The notes: a model not told the origin generated them from the sequence alone. DNA of 64,000 nt from Cetobacterium somerae ATCC BAA-474 (GCF_000479045.1 NZ_KI518173.1:7822-71821), one strand, 5' to 3'. Shown: positions 1 to 8,430, counted from the first letter of the stretch. Numbers and translations: made by a program.

Positions 1-50
1 CCCAAAGGCATCATATTCATCATTGTAGTTTTCATTGTTATTTTAAACAT
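1..50 (-). CDS. 5' end of an unidentified gene (partial)
   Basis: On the minus strand an ATG at 48-50 is preceded by a good ribosome site (AGGAGTGG, about 5 bases upstream). An open frame runs leftwards off the window for 16 codons. The visible start is methionine-rich (MFKITMKTTMMNMMPLG). This is too short to identify. The call rests only on the ribosome site and the open frame. Confidence 0.45.
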   Translation of the reverse strand, partial: MFKITMKTTMMNMMPL

Positions 51-210
51 AGTAACCACTCCTATAAAATATTTTTGTATACTTTATCATAAAAAAAAAT
101 GTTTTCAAGTTTTTTATTAAAAAAATTAGAAAAAATATTTTGTAGTGACATACTTATGTAACAAATTTATATTATTATAAACTATATAATTTAAATAAGG
201 ATGTGATTTT

Positions 211-432
211 ATGTTTTTAGTTTTAATAGTTTTACTTATATTTTTAATTGTTGATAGAAGAGAGTGTTGTGGAAGAAGTGATGACAATAAAAGAGGTAAA
301 TCTTATAATTTAATTTCAAAATTAACTGTTATTGCATTAATTGTTTGTATAGTCTATTTTTTAATAGGGAGATTTTTTTACTCGAATCTATTTATGATGA
401 GGGGATTGAATAGTTTTTTAATTGGATGTTAG
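211..432 (+). CDS. Small hypothetical membrane protein (73 aa)
   Basis: It begins with ATG after the ribosome site AAGGATGTGATTTT, nearly the same leader as the gene at 2292, which supports a real start. A hydrophobic segment lies at about residues 1-14. A basic, Cys-containing loop (RRECCGR) follows, then a second hydrophobic segment at about 36-52. This predicts a small inner-membrane protein with two spans. I do not recognise a family. It converges on cspA and no partner gene is adjacent. The two adjacent cysteines may matter, but no function can be assigned. Confidence 0.55.
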   Translation: MFLVLIVLLIFLIVDRRECCGRSDDNKRGKSYNLISKLTVIALIVCIVYFLIGRFFYSNLFMMRGLNSFLIGC

Positions 433-437
433 GTGAG

Positions 438-477
438 AAAAAAAAAAAATCCCTTATAGAAATTTCTATAAGGGATT
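438..477 (-). terminator. Rho-independent terminator of cspA
   Basis: A perfect 15-bp-arm inverted repeat (448-477) is followed on the minus strand by about 12 T residues (A run 438-449). It lies just after the cspA stop codon. There is no T run on the plus side, so it serves the minus strand. Confidence 0.88.
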
Positions 478-488
478 GTAAAATTCAA

Positions 489-689
489 TTACTTTGCAGA
501 AACAATGTTCTCAGCTTGTAATCCTCTGTCACCTTTAACAACATCGAATTCTACTTCTTCGTTTTCTTTTAAAGACTTGAATCCGTCTTTTTTGATTTGA
601 GAGAAGTGTGCGAATACATCTTTCCCGTCCTCACCAGTGATAAATCCAAATCCTTTTTCTTCGTTAAACCATTTTACTGTACCTTTCAT
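489..689 (-). CDS. cspA: Cold-shock protein, CspA family
   Basis: Single 66-residue cold-shock domain of normal length. RNP1 is KGFGFIT (12-18) and RNP2 is VFAHF (25-29), with the usual start MKGTVKWFN. These proteins bind single-stranded RNA and DNA and melt RNA structure in the cytoplasm. The ATG follows GGAGGT at normal spacing. The gene is monocistronic, with its own promoter (818-846), a leader of about 120 nt and a strong terminator. A long leader is typical of csp mRNAs and suggests post-transcriptional control. Low-GC bacteria often carry several csp genes, so the paralogue letter is not certain. Confidence 0.95.
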   Translation of the reverse strand: MKGTVKWFNEEKGFGFITGEDGKDVFAHFSQIKKDGFKSLKENEEVEFDVVKGDRGLQAENIVSAK

Positions 690-817
690 TTAAGTACCTC
701 CGTTATTTTTAATTGTTAGTAACTATTTACCCAATCAATATTATTATAAAGAAGTACTCGTTAAAATAGTTCCTTAAAAATCTTTATCTACTTGTGTTAT
801 TTCCTTACTACAAAATT

Positions 818-846
818 AGTATAACATATAATTTTCAAAAAGTAAA
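818..846 (-). promoter_or_regulatory. Sigma-70-type promoter of cspA with long leader
   Basis: On the minus strand TTTACT (841-846) and TATACT (818-823) are separated by 17 bases. The predicted transcript start is near 811, which leaves an untranslated leader of about 120 nt before the cspA ATG. From 847 to 945 I see nothing definite. Confidence 0.7.
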
Positions 847-945
847 CATTTTATTTTAAAATATTTTATTATGTTTATTTTCTTTATGTTTTTAACTAGT
901 TATATTTTAAAAATGAACAGAGGTTTAATAGGTTAATACCCTTGA

Positions 946-1950
946 TTAATCTAACTCTTTTAGTAAATTTTTTAATTTTTCTTTAGTTTGACAATCTGTG
1001 AAAGCCGCATCAACACTATTAAAATAAATATTTTTATAGGTATCTAAATCAATTTCAAAATTTTCTTTTATAACATGACACTCATTAGTTAAAGTTGTAT
1101 TAGACACAGTTCTATTATCTGTATTTATTGTCACTTTGATACCATCTCTATGAAAATCTAAAATAGGATGAGCATCAAAAGAGTTCACAGCTTTAGTTTG
1201 AACGTTGCTAGTTGGACACATCTCTAGAAAAATATTTTTTTCTTTTACTAGTTCATAAGCTTCTTTACAATTTTTAATATGAATTCCATGCCCAATTCTT
1301 TCTGCTCCAAGAGTTTGAATTGCATCAAAAACATTTTTACCTATTCCCGTTTCTCCAGCATGAATTGTAACTCTGTATCCATAATTTTTTCCTAATAAAA
1401 ACGGTTTAATGAATTTTTCACAAAATCCTTTTTCTTCACTAGCACACAAATCTATTGCAACAACTCCTTGTCCTAAGTATTTTTTTCCAATTTCAATAAC
1501 TTCGTAAATTGTTTCTGCTGGCATATGTCTTAGAAAAGATAGGATTAAATTCCCTTTTATATCATAATTTTTTTCGCCTTCTTTTATTCCTTCTAAAACA
1601 CTTTGAATAATATCTTCAGAAGTTAATCCTTTATTTGTATGTAGTAGTGGAGCAAATCTAATTTCAATATATTTTATATTTTCTTTTGCTGAATCCTCCA
1701 TTAACTCATATGCAACTCTTTTTAAACTTTCCTTTGATTGCATAATAGCTACAGGAACTTGGAATCTTTCTAAATATTCATTTAAAGATGTACATTCCAT
1801 AGGAGCAATTAAAATATTTTTTATTTTTTCAATGTTGGAAGTGGGTAGGTCAACACCTTCTATTTTTGCTAACTCAATTATTGTTTCAGGTCTTACACTT
1901 CCATCTAAGTGACAGTGTAACTCTATTTTAGGTAATTTTTCAAAGTTCAT
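946..1950 (-). CDS. add: Adenosine deaminase
   Basis: 334 residues, normal for bacterial adenosine deaminase, which hydrolyses adenosine or deoxyadenosine to inosine and ammonia in purine salvage. Zinc ligands are in LHCHLDGS (His12, His14). Other motifs are HAGE (197-200), GHG (His221) and INTDNR near 275-280, the low-GC version of the usual NTDDP. The start is the first ATG of the MNFEKLPKIELHCH block and follows AGAGGAGG. The gene is monocistronic behind a purine riboswitch (2033-2099) whose terminator overlaps the aptamer. Adenine deaminases of the same superfamily are a less likely alternative. Confidence 0.93.
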   Translation of the reverse strand: MNFEKLPKIELHCHLDGSVRPETIIELAKIEGVDLPTSNIEKIKNILIAPMECTSLNEYLERFQVPVAIMQSKESLKRVAYELMEDSAKENIKYIEIRFAPLLHTNKGLTSEDIIQSVLEGIKEGEKNYDIKGNLILSFLRHMPAETIYEVIEIGKKYLGQGVVAIDLCASEEKGFCEKFIKPFLLGKNYGYRVTIHAGETGIGKNVFDAIQTLGAERIGHGIHIKNCKEAYELVKEKNIFLEMCPTSNVQTKAVNSFDAHPILDFHRDGIKVTINTDNRTVSNTTLTNECHVIKENFEIDLDTYKNIYFNSVDAAFTDCQTKEKLKNLLKELD

Positions 1951-1982
1951 ATATCCTCCTCTAAAATTTAAATTTTATAAAT

Positions 1983-2041
1983 AAAAAAATCCCACTTACA
2001 AAGAAAATATGACACAATATGTGACGTATTTTCTTCGTAAG
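1983..2041 (-). terminator. Riboswitch-controlled intrinsic terminator before add
   Basis: On the minus strand the arms 2027-2041 (CTTACGAAGAAAATA) and 1995-2009 pair over 15 bp including one G-U. An inner CACA/TGTG pair extends the stem. A short TGGGA and then seven T residues follow. The 5' arm includes the 3' half of aptamer helix P1 (2033-2040), so the two folds are mutually exclusive. Confidence 0.85.
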
Positions 2042-2099
2042 CAGGAATTAAGGTTCCACGGTAGATACCCCTATACCAAATTAATAGGGTTATACGAAG
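2033..2099 (-). promoter_or_regulatory. Purine riboswitch aptamer, predicted adenine-type ON switch
   Basis: Read on the minus strand: P1 CTTCGTA/TACGAAG, P2 CCCTAT/ATAGGG with loop TAATTTGGT, the conserved junction TATCTACC, and a P3 region ending TTCCTG. This is the purine-riboswitch fold. Aligned by P1, the specificity position in J3/1 (U74 in Bacillus numbering) is U, which predicts adenine rather than guanine. Ligand binding would hold P1 and block the downstream terminator, turning add on. The P3 helix is weak (bulge or mismatch), so the exact alignment is a little uncertain. Confidence 0.85.
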
Positions 2100-2124
2100 G
2101 GCTTTTATATAATTTATTCCGTAT

Positions 2125-2154
2125 ATTATATAATATAAATCATTTATATGTCAA
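2125..2154 (-). promoter_or_regulatory. Promoter of the riboswitch-add transcript
   Basis: On the minus strand TTGACA (2149-2154) and TATAAT (2125-2130) are 18 bases apart. Transcription would start shortly before the aptamer. Confidence 0.75.
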
Positions 2155-2213
2155 TAAAAAAATATCTAAACTGTTCAAAAAAATTTAGAATGAAATATTT
2201 TATTATAACATAT

Positions 2214-2241
2214 TACAAGGAAAAAATATTTTTTTCTTGTA
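2214..2241. repeat. 28-bp inverted repeat upstream of the DUF1971 gene
   Basis: TACAAGGAAAAAAT is followed directly by its reverse complement with one mismatch. Neither strand has a T run after it, so it is not an ordinary terminator. It may be an operator or an mRNA hairpin about 50 bases before the 2292 start. The rest of the 1951-2291 gap is filled by the add riboswitch region. Confidence 0.45.
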
Positions 2242-2291
2242 CATTTAGTTGTCTTAAAATTTTAGTTTTTTAATTAAAAGGATGTGATTTT

Positions 2292-2771
2292 ATGAAATGT
2301 AACTGTGAAAAAGAAAAAATAGATTTAAAAAGATTAAATCCAGATATTGAAGGGGATGCTAGTGAAGTTATTGAAGAGGAGATACAAGAAATAATTGAGG
2401 ATGGGAAGTTGGCAGATATAAAACTTTATGATAATTTAATTTTTCCAGAGGGATTGGAAAAAGTTGGAGAAACACCGTGGATGAATGAACAAAATGTTTT
2501 CCCAGATATCTTGAAAAAACATATGGCTCCAAAGGATAAGCTAGGTTATCTTATTGTAAAAAAAGGTGAGCTTGAGTTTGTATGGGAAGATGAAAAAGGA
2601 AAAGTTTATACAGTAGATGCAAAACATCCTCTTATTATTTATCCAGAAAGATACCATCACGTTATTTTAAAAGGGCCAGTTGAACTTAAAATAAAATTTT
2701 ATAAATTTGATGTAGATAGAGTTAAAGATATGAGTGCTCTTAGACCAGGAGAGGAATTTATAAAAAAATAA
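2292..2771 (+). CDS. DUF1971 (TehB-like) cupin domain protein
   Basis: 159 residues. The C-terminal half (about 60-145) matches the DUF1971 pattern: LPEG-like start, TPWMNE, LGYLIVKKGELEFVWEDEKG, then a proline/His stretch (YPERYHHV) and a closing strand. Families of this type are small cupin barrels, sometimes fused to the tellurite-resistance methyltransferase TehB; here no methyltransferase is attached. The first 50 residues are very acidic and start MKCNCEKEK, a possible metal-binding tag. ATG follows AAGGATGTGATTTT. The gene stands alone between two terminator-like hairpins. Function is unknown. Confidence 0.7.
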   Translation: MKCNCEKEKIDLKRLNPDIEGDASEVIEEEIQEIIEDGKLADIKLYDNLIFPEGLEKVGETPWMNEQNVFPDILKKHMAPKDKLGYLIVKKGELEFVWEDEKGKVYTVDAKHPLIIYPERYHHVILKGPVELKIKFYKFDVDRVKDMSALRPGEEFIKK

Positions 2772-2779
2772 AAAATAAA

Positions 2780-2815
2780 AGAGACAGCTTTAATTTTAAA
2801 TTAAAGTTGTCTCTT
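2780..2815. terminator. Convergent terminator between the DUF1971 gene and the arsC-like gene
   Basis: The hairpin AGAGACAGCTTTAAT.../...TTAAAGTTGTCTCT is flanked by a strong T-rich run on the minus side (AT-rich 2762-2779) and a weaker TTTCTATAT on the plus side. It probably ends both convergent transcripts. Confidence 0.65.
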
Positions 2816-2910
2816 TCTATATAAAATTTAATAATCCCCACACATAATCTACCATATTTATATATAACTTTACAATTATTAAATAAAATTTTTATATTTA
2901 AATAAAAAAA

Positions 2911-3297
2911 TTACTTAGTAATTGATTTTATAAATTCTTTAACTTTTTTTTCAAGAAGATTTACTATGAGTTCTTTTTCTTCAAAAGTGTTAGCTGGGTA
3001 TTTATCCATATCGAAATCAATTGTTTCTTTAGCAGGAACAAATGGACATTCTACAGCACATCCCATTTTTACTAAGTAATCTATATTTTGTGGAAGCTCG
3101 TCTAAAGAGTGTGGTTTATAGTTAGACATAGAAAGACTTTTTGCTTTCATAATTTTTGCACCGTCATCATTTACTTTTTCTGCAGGATTTGTTCCAGCAC
3201 TAACAATTATAAAATCATTTGTTAGTTCTTTTGCAAATCTTTCACAGATTATACTTTTAAAAGAGTTACCTCTACACACAAAAGCTATTGTTTTCAT
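2911..3297 (-). CDS. Low-molecular-weight phosphatase / arsenate reductase-like protein with altered P-loop
   Basis: 128 residues with the LMW-PTPase/ArsC fold: start MKTIAFVC, SAGT at about 33-36, and MGCAVECPFVP (77-88), the cysteine block of arsenate reductases. The active loop reads C8-RGNSF-K14-S15, so the normally invariant CX5R arginine is a lysine. The second redox cysteine found in thioredoxin-coupled ArsC (C15 of CTGNSCRS) is Phe13. Nucleophile Cys8 remains. It is monocistronic with no arsR or transporter nearby. It may reduce arsenate poorly, act on another substrate, or bind only. Confidence 0.72.
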   Translation of the reverse strand: MKTIAFVCRGNSFKSIICERFAKELTNDFIIVSAGTNPAEKVNDDGAKIMKAKSLSMSNYKPHSLDELPQNIDYLVKMGCAVECPFVPAKETIDFDMDKYPANTFEEKELIVNLLEKKVKEFIKSITK

Positions 3298-3389
3298 TGA
3301 ATATTATCCTCCAAATTTTATAATAATTTGGTATATGTTACCATGAATTAAATTCTTTGTAAATTAGTATATTAGAAAATTCTAATTTA

Positions 3390-4100
3390 TCATCTTTTAG
3401 CATAACTACTAAAAACAAATTTATCACTTCTATGGTGAGACTCAGTATATTCAAAAAGAGTTCCATTATCTAAGTAAGCAAAGTTTTTAACAATAGCTAC
3501 AAGATTATTTCCTCTTAAATCTAAATATTTTTTATCCTCTTCATTAGGAGGTTCAACAGAGATTATTTTTTGAGCTCCATTTATTTTAATCCCTTTTTTA
3601 TTTTCTAAAAATTCATATATAGAATCCATAGCAATTGAAGCAGTTAATCCTTCAACAATCTCTTTTAAGAAATAGTTATCATCTAAAATAACTTTTTCGT
3701 CACTAATTTCTCGTATTCTAATAATATGATAAATAGTTTCACCAATGGGAAAATGAGTTTTTTTATTTAGTTCCTCATTAACAATTAGAGTTTCAAAAAT
3801 TGGAATGGATGTTTTATACTTTAAACTATTTTTTAAAGAAGCTTCTTTAAAGCTCTCAGTTCCACCTAATAAAAAATTAACAGGAATTTTTTTCATAACA
3901 AAAACTCCCTTCCCATGAACTGAACTCAAAAGTCCATCACTTGCCAAAAGATCGATAGCTTTTCGAACTGTATTTCTACTAACTGAAAAAATATCCTTCA
4001 ATTGATTTTCAGATGGAATTTTTTCTTCTGGTAGATAAGTTCCATTATTTATATTTTCCTTAATAAAGTTGTAGATTTCTAAATATCTGCTTTTAGCCAT
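3390..4100 (-). CDS. treR: GntR/UTRA-family repressor of the trehalose operon
   Basis: 236 residues: an N-terminal winged helix (about 5-70, with VSRNTVRKAIDLLASDGLL) and a C-terminal UTRA ligand domain. This is the architecture of TreR, which senses trehalose-6-phosphate. It is divergent from treB-treC with an 18-bp perfect palindrome (4176-4193) between the two starts. The ATG at 4098-4100 follows AGGAGAC. The assignment rests on family plus neighbours. Confidence 0.88.
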   Translation of the reverse strand: MAKSRYLEIYNFIKENINNGTYLPEEKIPSENQLKDIFSVSRNTVRKAIDLLASDGLLSSVHGKGVFVMKKIPVNFLLGGTESFKEASLKNSLKYKTSIPIFETLIVNEELNKKTHFPIGETIYHIIRIREISDEKVILDDNYFLKEIVEGLTASIAMDSIYEFLENKKGIKINGAQKIISVEPPNEEDKKYLDLRGNNLVAIVKNFAYLDNGTLFEYTESHHRSDKFVFSSYAKR

Positions 4101-4175
4101 TTTGTCTCCTAAATATATATTAACTAATTTTGTTAAATATATTATATCAGAAAAAAATAATTATACAAAGACACA

Positions 4176-4193
4176 AACTTGTTTAAACAAGTT
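4176..4193. promoter_or_regulatory. Probable TreR operator, 18-bp perfect palindrome
   Basis: AACTTGTTTAAACAAGTT lies between divergent treR and treB, one base upstream of the treB -35 box. GntR/UTRA regulators bind such AT-centred palindromes. On the other side, a weak treR promoter with TATAAT at 4141-4146 (minus strand) lies within reach, so one site could control both directions. Confidence 0.8.
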
Positions 4194-4194
4194 G

Positions 4195-4223
4195 TTGACA
4201 AAATAACAAAAAATTTATATGAT
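4195..4223 (+). promoter_or_regulatory. Promoter of treB-treC
   Basis: TTGACA (4195-4200), 17-base spacer, TATGAT (4218-4223). It abuts the palindromic operator on the upstream side. Confidence 0.8.
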
Positions 4224-4272
4224 ATGTTCAATAAGAGATTAAAAAGTTTTTTAAAAACATTGGAGGGTAAAA

Positions 4273-5691
4273 ATGGGTAAATATGAAAAGGAAGCTAAAG
4301 AGATATTAGATTTAATCGGTGGAAAAAATAATCTAATTAGTGCAACTCACTGTGTGACTAGACTTAGGTTAGTTTTAAAAGATGAAAGTTTAGTAAAAAA
4401 AGTAGAGCTTGAAAATAATTCTTTGGTAAAGGGGTGTTTTTCAACCTCAGGACAATTTCAAATAATAATTGGAAATCAAGTTAAAGATTTATATAAAGAT
4501 TTTGTGATAGCTGCAGGAATTTCAGAGGCAACTAAAGAGGAAACAAAAGTTGCTGCTAATGAAAAAATGGGAAGATTACAAAAAATTGTTGGTGGATTTG
4601 CAGAAATATTTACGCCACTTCTTCCAGTTATTATTGCAGGTGGATTGATATTAGGGTTCAGAAATATAATTGGAGATTTAGCAATATTCGGAGATGGAAG
4701 CCAAACTTTAACAAGTTTAAATCCTAAATTAGCAGAACTTCATAGTTTTTTATGGATTTTAGGTGAAGCTATATTCCACTTTTTACCAGTAGGAGTAACA
4801 TGGTCTACAGTAAAAAAATATGGAGGAACAGAGATTTTGGGAATTGTTTTAGGAATAACATTAGTTTCTCCACAACTTATGAATGCTTATGGGTATGCCA
4901 CAGCTCAAGCTACAGGAACAATACCTTTCTGGGATTTTGGATTTATAACTATTGAAAAAGTTGGGTACCAAGCTCAAGTTATTCCAGCTATGTTAGCGGG
5001 AGTCTTTATGGCAAAAATGGAACTTTTCTTAAGAAAGTATCTTTCTGAAATTTTAAAAATGATACTACTGCCATTTCTAGTTTTGTTTACAACTGTTGTT
5101 GTTTCATATTTGGTTATTGGCCCAGTGTCTCGTGAGCTAGGAAATTATATTGCAGCAATATTTAATATTTTATTAACTGGTCCTTTTAGAGTGTTTGGTT
5201 CAATACTTTTTGGAATGCTTTACGCTCCATTAGTTATAACAGGAGTTCATCATACATTCTTGGCTGTAGATTTACAGTTAATTGCTCAAGGTGGAACAAT
5301 GATTTGGCCAATGATAGCTTTAAGTAATATAGCTCAAGGATCAGCAGCTGTGACAATTATGTTTTTAAATAGAAAGGATGAAAAATTAAAATCTTTATCT
5401 TTATCATCAGCAATATCAGCATGGTTAGGAGTTACTGAGCCAGCTATGTTTGGGGTAAACTTAAGATTTATGTATCCTTTTTATGGAGCATTAATTGGTT
5501 CTGCACTTGCAGCTATTTATTCAACTTTAACAGGAGTTTTAGCAAACTCAATAGGAATAGGTGGACTTCCAGCATTTTTAGCTATTCAGCCTAAATTTTG
5601 GATAAACTATATTATAGCCATGTCAATAGCTTTTGTTATACCAATTATAGCTACTTATTTATTGAGTAAAGGAAGATTTGCAAAAAAATAA
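4273..5691 (+). CDS. treB: PTS trehalose-specific EIIBC component
   Basis: 472 residues. The N-terminal EIIB domain (1-90) carries the phosphorylation cysteine in ATHCVTRLR (Cys27). A linker and an EIIC membrane domain of about ten hydrophobic segments (about 105-468) follow, including the GVHHTF motif. The protein phosphorylates trehalose during uptake to trehalose-6-phosphate. EIIA is absent, as in TreB proteins that borrow glucose EIIA. ATG follows GGAGG. It is first in a two-gene operon with treC 32 bases downstream. Sucrose-type EIIBC is related, but treR and treC settle the call. Confidence 0.92.
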   Translation: MGKYEKEAKEILDLIGGKNNLISATHCVTRLRLVLKDESLVKKVELENNSLVKGCFSTSGQFQIIIGNQVKDLYKDFVIAAGISEATKEETKVAANEKMGRLQKIVGGFAEIFTPLLPVIIAGGLILGFRNIIGDLAIFGDGSQTLTSLNPKLAELHSFLWILGEAIFHFLPVGVTWSTVKKYGGTEILGIVLGITLVSPQLMNAYGYATAQATGTIPFWDFGFITIEKVGYQAQVIPAMLAGVFMAKMELFLRKYLSEILKMILLPFLVLFTTVVVSYLVIGPVSRELGNYIAAIFNILLTGPFRVFGSILFGMLYAPLVITGVHHTFLAVDLQLIAQGGTMIWPMIALSNIAQGSAAVTIMFLNRKDEKLKSLSLSSAISAWLGVTEPAMFGVNLRFMYPFYGALIGSALAAIYSTLTGVLANSIGIGGLPAFLAIQPKFWINYIIAMSIAFVIPIIATYLLSKGRFAKK

Positions 5692-5723
5692 AATTATAAA
5701 TTTAAAATAAAGTGAGGAAAATT

Positions 5724-7394
5724 ATGTTAGAAAAAGATTGGTGGAAAAGTGCTACAGTTTATCAGATATATCCGAAAAGTTTTTGTGATAGTAATGGGGA
5801 TGGAATAGGAGATATTAGAGGAATTATAAGTAAACTAGATTATTTAAAAAATTTAGGCGTGGATGTAGTTTGGACAACTCCTATGTATGTCTCACCAATG
5901 ATGGATAACGGATATGACATAGCTGATTACTATAATATTGATCCAATATTTGGAACTATGGAAGATTTTCATCTATTATTAGATGAGATGCATAAAAAAG
6001 GAATGAAGTTAATAATGGATATGGTTATTAATCATACTTCTACAGAGCACTTTTGGTTTAAAGAAGCTTTAAAAGGGCCTGGAAATAAATATCATAATTA
6101 TTATATTTGGAAAGAAGGAACAGCTGATAAAGCTCCTAATAACTGGGCTTCAAAATTTGGTGGAAATGCTTGGAAATATGTGGAATCATTAGGAAAATAT
6201 TATTTACATTTATTTGATGTTACTCAAGCTGATCTTAATTGGGAGAACCCAGAGTTAAGAGAGGATATTTATAAAATGATAAACTTTTGGCTAGAAAAAG
6301 GTGTGGATGGATTTAGATTAGATGTGATAAATTTAATTTCAAAAAATCAAAATTTTCCAGATGATAACTATGAGACTGCTACATCAGATGGAAGAAAATT
6401 TTATACAGATGGACCTAAAGTTCATGAATATTTAAAAGAATTAACAGCTAATACTTTTGGAAAATATCCAGGAAGTTTAACTGTAGGAGAGATGTCATCA
6501 ACAACGATTTCCCATTGTGTAGAGTATACAAAACCAGAAAATAAAGAGTTATCTATGGTATTTAATTTTCATCATTTAAAAGTAGATTATCCAAATGGGG
6601 AGAAATGGGCTTTAGGAGATATGGATTTTAAATCTTTAAAAGAGATATTTTTTAAGTGGCAAGTGGGAATAGAAAATGGAGATGGGTGGAGTGCAGTATT
6701 TTGGTGTAATCATGATCAACCAAGAATTGTTTCTAGATTTGGAAATGAAAAATATTTAAAAGAATCTGGAAAAATGCTGGGAACAGCAATCCATATGTTA
6801 AGAGGAACTCCATATGTTTACCAAGGTGAAGAGATTGCCATGACTAATCCTCACTTTAAAAATATAAATGAATATAAAGATGTAGAAGCTCTAAATAATT
6901 ATAAACTACTTCTTGAAAAAGGAAAAACTATCGATGAAGCTATAGAAATTCTAGGGCAAAAATCCAGAGATAATAGCAGAACTCCAGTTCAGTGGAATAA
7001 TAATGAAAATGCAGGTTTTACTATAGGAACTCCATGGATAGATGTAGCTAAAAATTATTCTACAATAAATGTTGAGAGTAATTTAAAAGATGGAGAATCA
7101 GTTTTTTATCACTATAAAAAATTAATAGAGTTAAGAAGAGAGTATAAAGTTATTTCTCATGGAGATTTTATTCCTATGTATGAGGAGAATTCACAAGTAT
7201 TTGGATATATGCGTAAATTTGAAGCTGAAAAACTTTTAGTTATAAATAATTTTTATGAAAATGAAGTAGAAGTTGAAATTCCAGATGAATTTATAGGAAA
7301 AGATATTTTAGTAAAAAATTATAATGATGTATTGTTAAATGGTAAAAAAATAAAATTGAGAGCTTATGAATCAGTTGTAATTTATTTATCTTAA
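5724..7394 (+). CDS. treC: Alpha,alpha-phosphotrehalase (trehalose-6-phosphate hydrolase), GH13
   Basis: About 556 residues, a GH13 alpha-amylase-fold enzyme. It starts MLEKDWWKSATVYQIYPKSF, with NGDGIGD, GFRLDVI (nucleophile Asp near 199), VGEM (acid/base Glu near 255) and NHDQPR (Asp near 330). It splits trehalose-6-phosphate to glucose and glucose-6-phosphate in the cytoplasm. An upstream in-frame GTG at 5712 overlaps the ribosome site AGTGAGG, so the ATG at 5724 is preferred. It ends at a strong terminator. Oligo-1,6-glucosidases are close relatives; the operon decides. Confidence 0.92.
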   Translation: MLEKDWWKSATVYQIYPKSFCDSNGDGIGDIRGIISKLDYLKNLGVDVVWTTPMYVSPMMDNGYDIADYYNIDPIFGTMEDFHLLLDEMHKKGMKLIMDMVINHTSTEHFWFKEALKGPGNKYHNYYIWKEGTADKAPNNWASKFGGNAWKYVESLGKYYLHLFDVTQADLNWENPELREDIYKMINFWLEKGVDGFRLDVINLISKNQNFPDDNYETATSDGRKFYTDGPKVHEYLKELTANTFGKYPGSLTVGEMSSTTISHCVEYTKPENKELSMVFNFHHLKVDYPNGEKWALGDMDFKSLKEIFFKWQVGIENGDGWSAVFWCNHDQPRIVSRFGNEKYLKESGKMLGTAIHMLRGTPYVYQGEEIAMTNPHFKNINEYKDVEALNNYKLLLEKGKTIDEAIEILGQKSRDNSRTPVQWNNNENAGFTIGTPWIDVAKNYSTINVESNLKDGESVFYHYKKLIELRREYKVISHGDFIPMYEENSQVFGYMRKFEAEKLLVINNFYENEVEVEIPDEFIGKDILVKNYNDVLLNGKKIKLRAYESVVIYLS

Positions 7395-7395
7395 A

Positions 7396-7423
7396 AAAAG
7401 AACCTCATTTTTGAGGTTCTTTT
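7396..7423. terminator. Bidirectional terminator between treC and panE
   Basis: AAAAGAACCTCA (7396-7407) and TGAGGTTCTTTT (7412-7423) form a 12-bp stem with A and T flanks on both sides, serving convergent treC and panE. Confidence 0.9.
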
Positions 7424-8353
7424 CTATTTTATTAATAATTCCTCTTTAGAATGTACAAGTATTGTTAAAAGATTGTTATATGGGGTTGGGATATCAAATT
7501 CTTTTCCTTTTTTTGAAATATAACCATTGATATAGTCAATCTCTGTAAGTCGATGATTTTGTATTAAATCCTGATGCATAGATGGAAAGTGTTCACCAGC
7601 TTCATTTGGATCATAGGTTTGTTCAACATTTTTTACAATTTCATCAATATTTAAAGGGATATTGTATTTACTAGCTATTTGTGAAAACTCTTGAATTATT
7701 TTTGTAATGATTTTCTTAGAGTTTTTTAACTGTCCAAACTCTTCAATATTACAATCTAGAATGGTACAAGTACTATTTAATGCGCCGTTGATACAAGCTT
7801 TTTTCCAAATTGAAAGAACAACATTTTTACTATAGATTGCATTGAGGTTTGCATCATTTAAAGTTTGACATATTTTTTTTGCAGTAACTCCCATAGTTGG
7901 ATCTAAATTTTGAATTTCCAAGTTTCCACTACCTGTCAGCTTAACATGACCAGGGCCAATTAGTTCTGATGTCCATAGAGTAACGCCCATAAATATATTT
8001 TTTATATCCACAAATTCAGATATTGTTTCACTATGACCTAATCCATTTAATAGGCATAAAACTTGTGTATTTTTTCCAATTATTTTATTAATACTTTTTA
8101 GCATTGGTTTTAGTCCCATTGATTTAGTAAATAAAATTATTAGCTCTGGAATTTCTACTACCTCTTCAGGAAGAAAAGCGGGTATTTTAATTGAATTTAA
8201 TTTACTGTTTTCTTCAACTAAAAGACCATTTTTATTTATTGTATCAACATGTTCTTTCCAAGTATCAACTAAAAATACATCATTTCCAGAATGCTGTAAC
8301 ATATATCCAAATCTTGAACCCATAGCTCCAGCTCCAATTATTGCAATCTTCAT
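7424..8353 (-). CDS. panE: 2-dehydropantoate 2-reductase (ketopantoate reductase family)
   Basis: 309 residues. The Rossmann nucleotide loop GAGAMG (7-12) is followed by LVDTW and an all-alpha C-terminal domain with KKACINGALNS and the conserved motif around EIDYINGYI. PanE reduces 2-dehydropantoate to pantoate with NADPH in coenzyme A synthesis. No panB or panC is nearby, and many orphan members of this family act on other 2-keto acids, so the substrate is less certain than the fold. It is divergent from fnr with an FNR-type box between. Confidence 0.85.
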   Translation of the reverse strand: MKIAIIGAGAMGSRFGYMLQHSGNDVFLVDTWKEHVDTINKNGLLVEENSKLNSIKIPAFLPEEVVEIPELIILFTKSMGLKPMLKSINKIIGKNTQVLCLLNGLGHSETISEFVDIKNIFMGVTLWTSELIGPGHVKLTGSGNLEIQNLDPTMGVTAKKICQTLNDANLNAIYSKNVVLSIWKKACINGALNSTCTILDCNIEEFGQLKNSKKIITKIIQEFSQIASKYNIPLNIDEIVKNVEQTYDPNEAGEHFPSMHQDLIQNHRLTEIDYINGYISKKGKEFDIPTPYNNLLTILVHSKEELLIK

Positions 8354-8430
8354 GTTTAATTATCTCCTTTGTTTCTATATTTAATATTTTGTTATATATA
8401 TAATTTTATCATAAAAAAATTCTAAAAAAC

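Noticed and set aside
4176-4193. Catabolite repression (cre) site
   Set aside because: The palindrome lacks the CG-containing cre consensus and sits exactly between divergent treR and treB, which fits TreR better.
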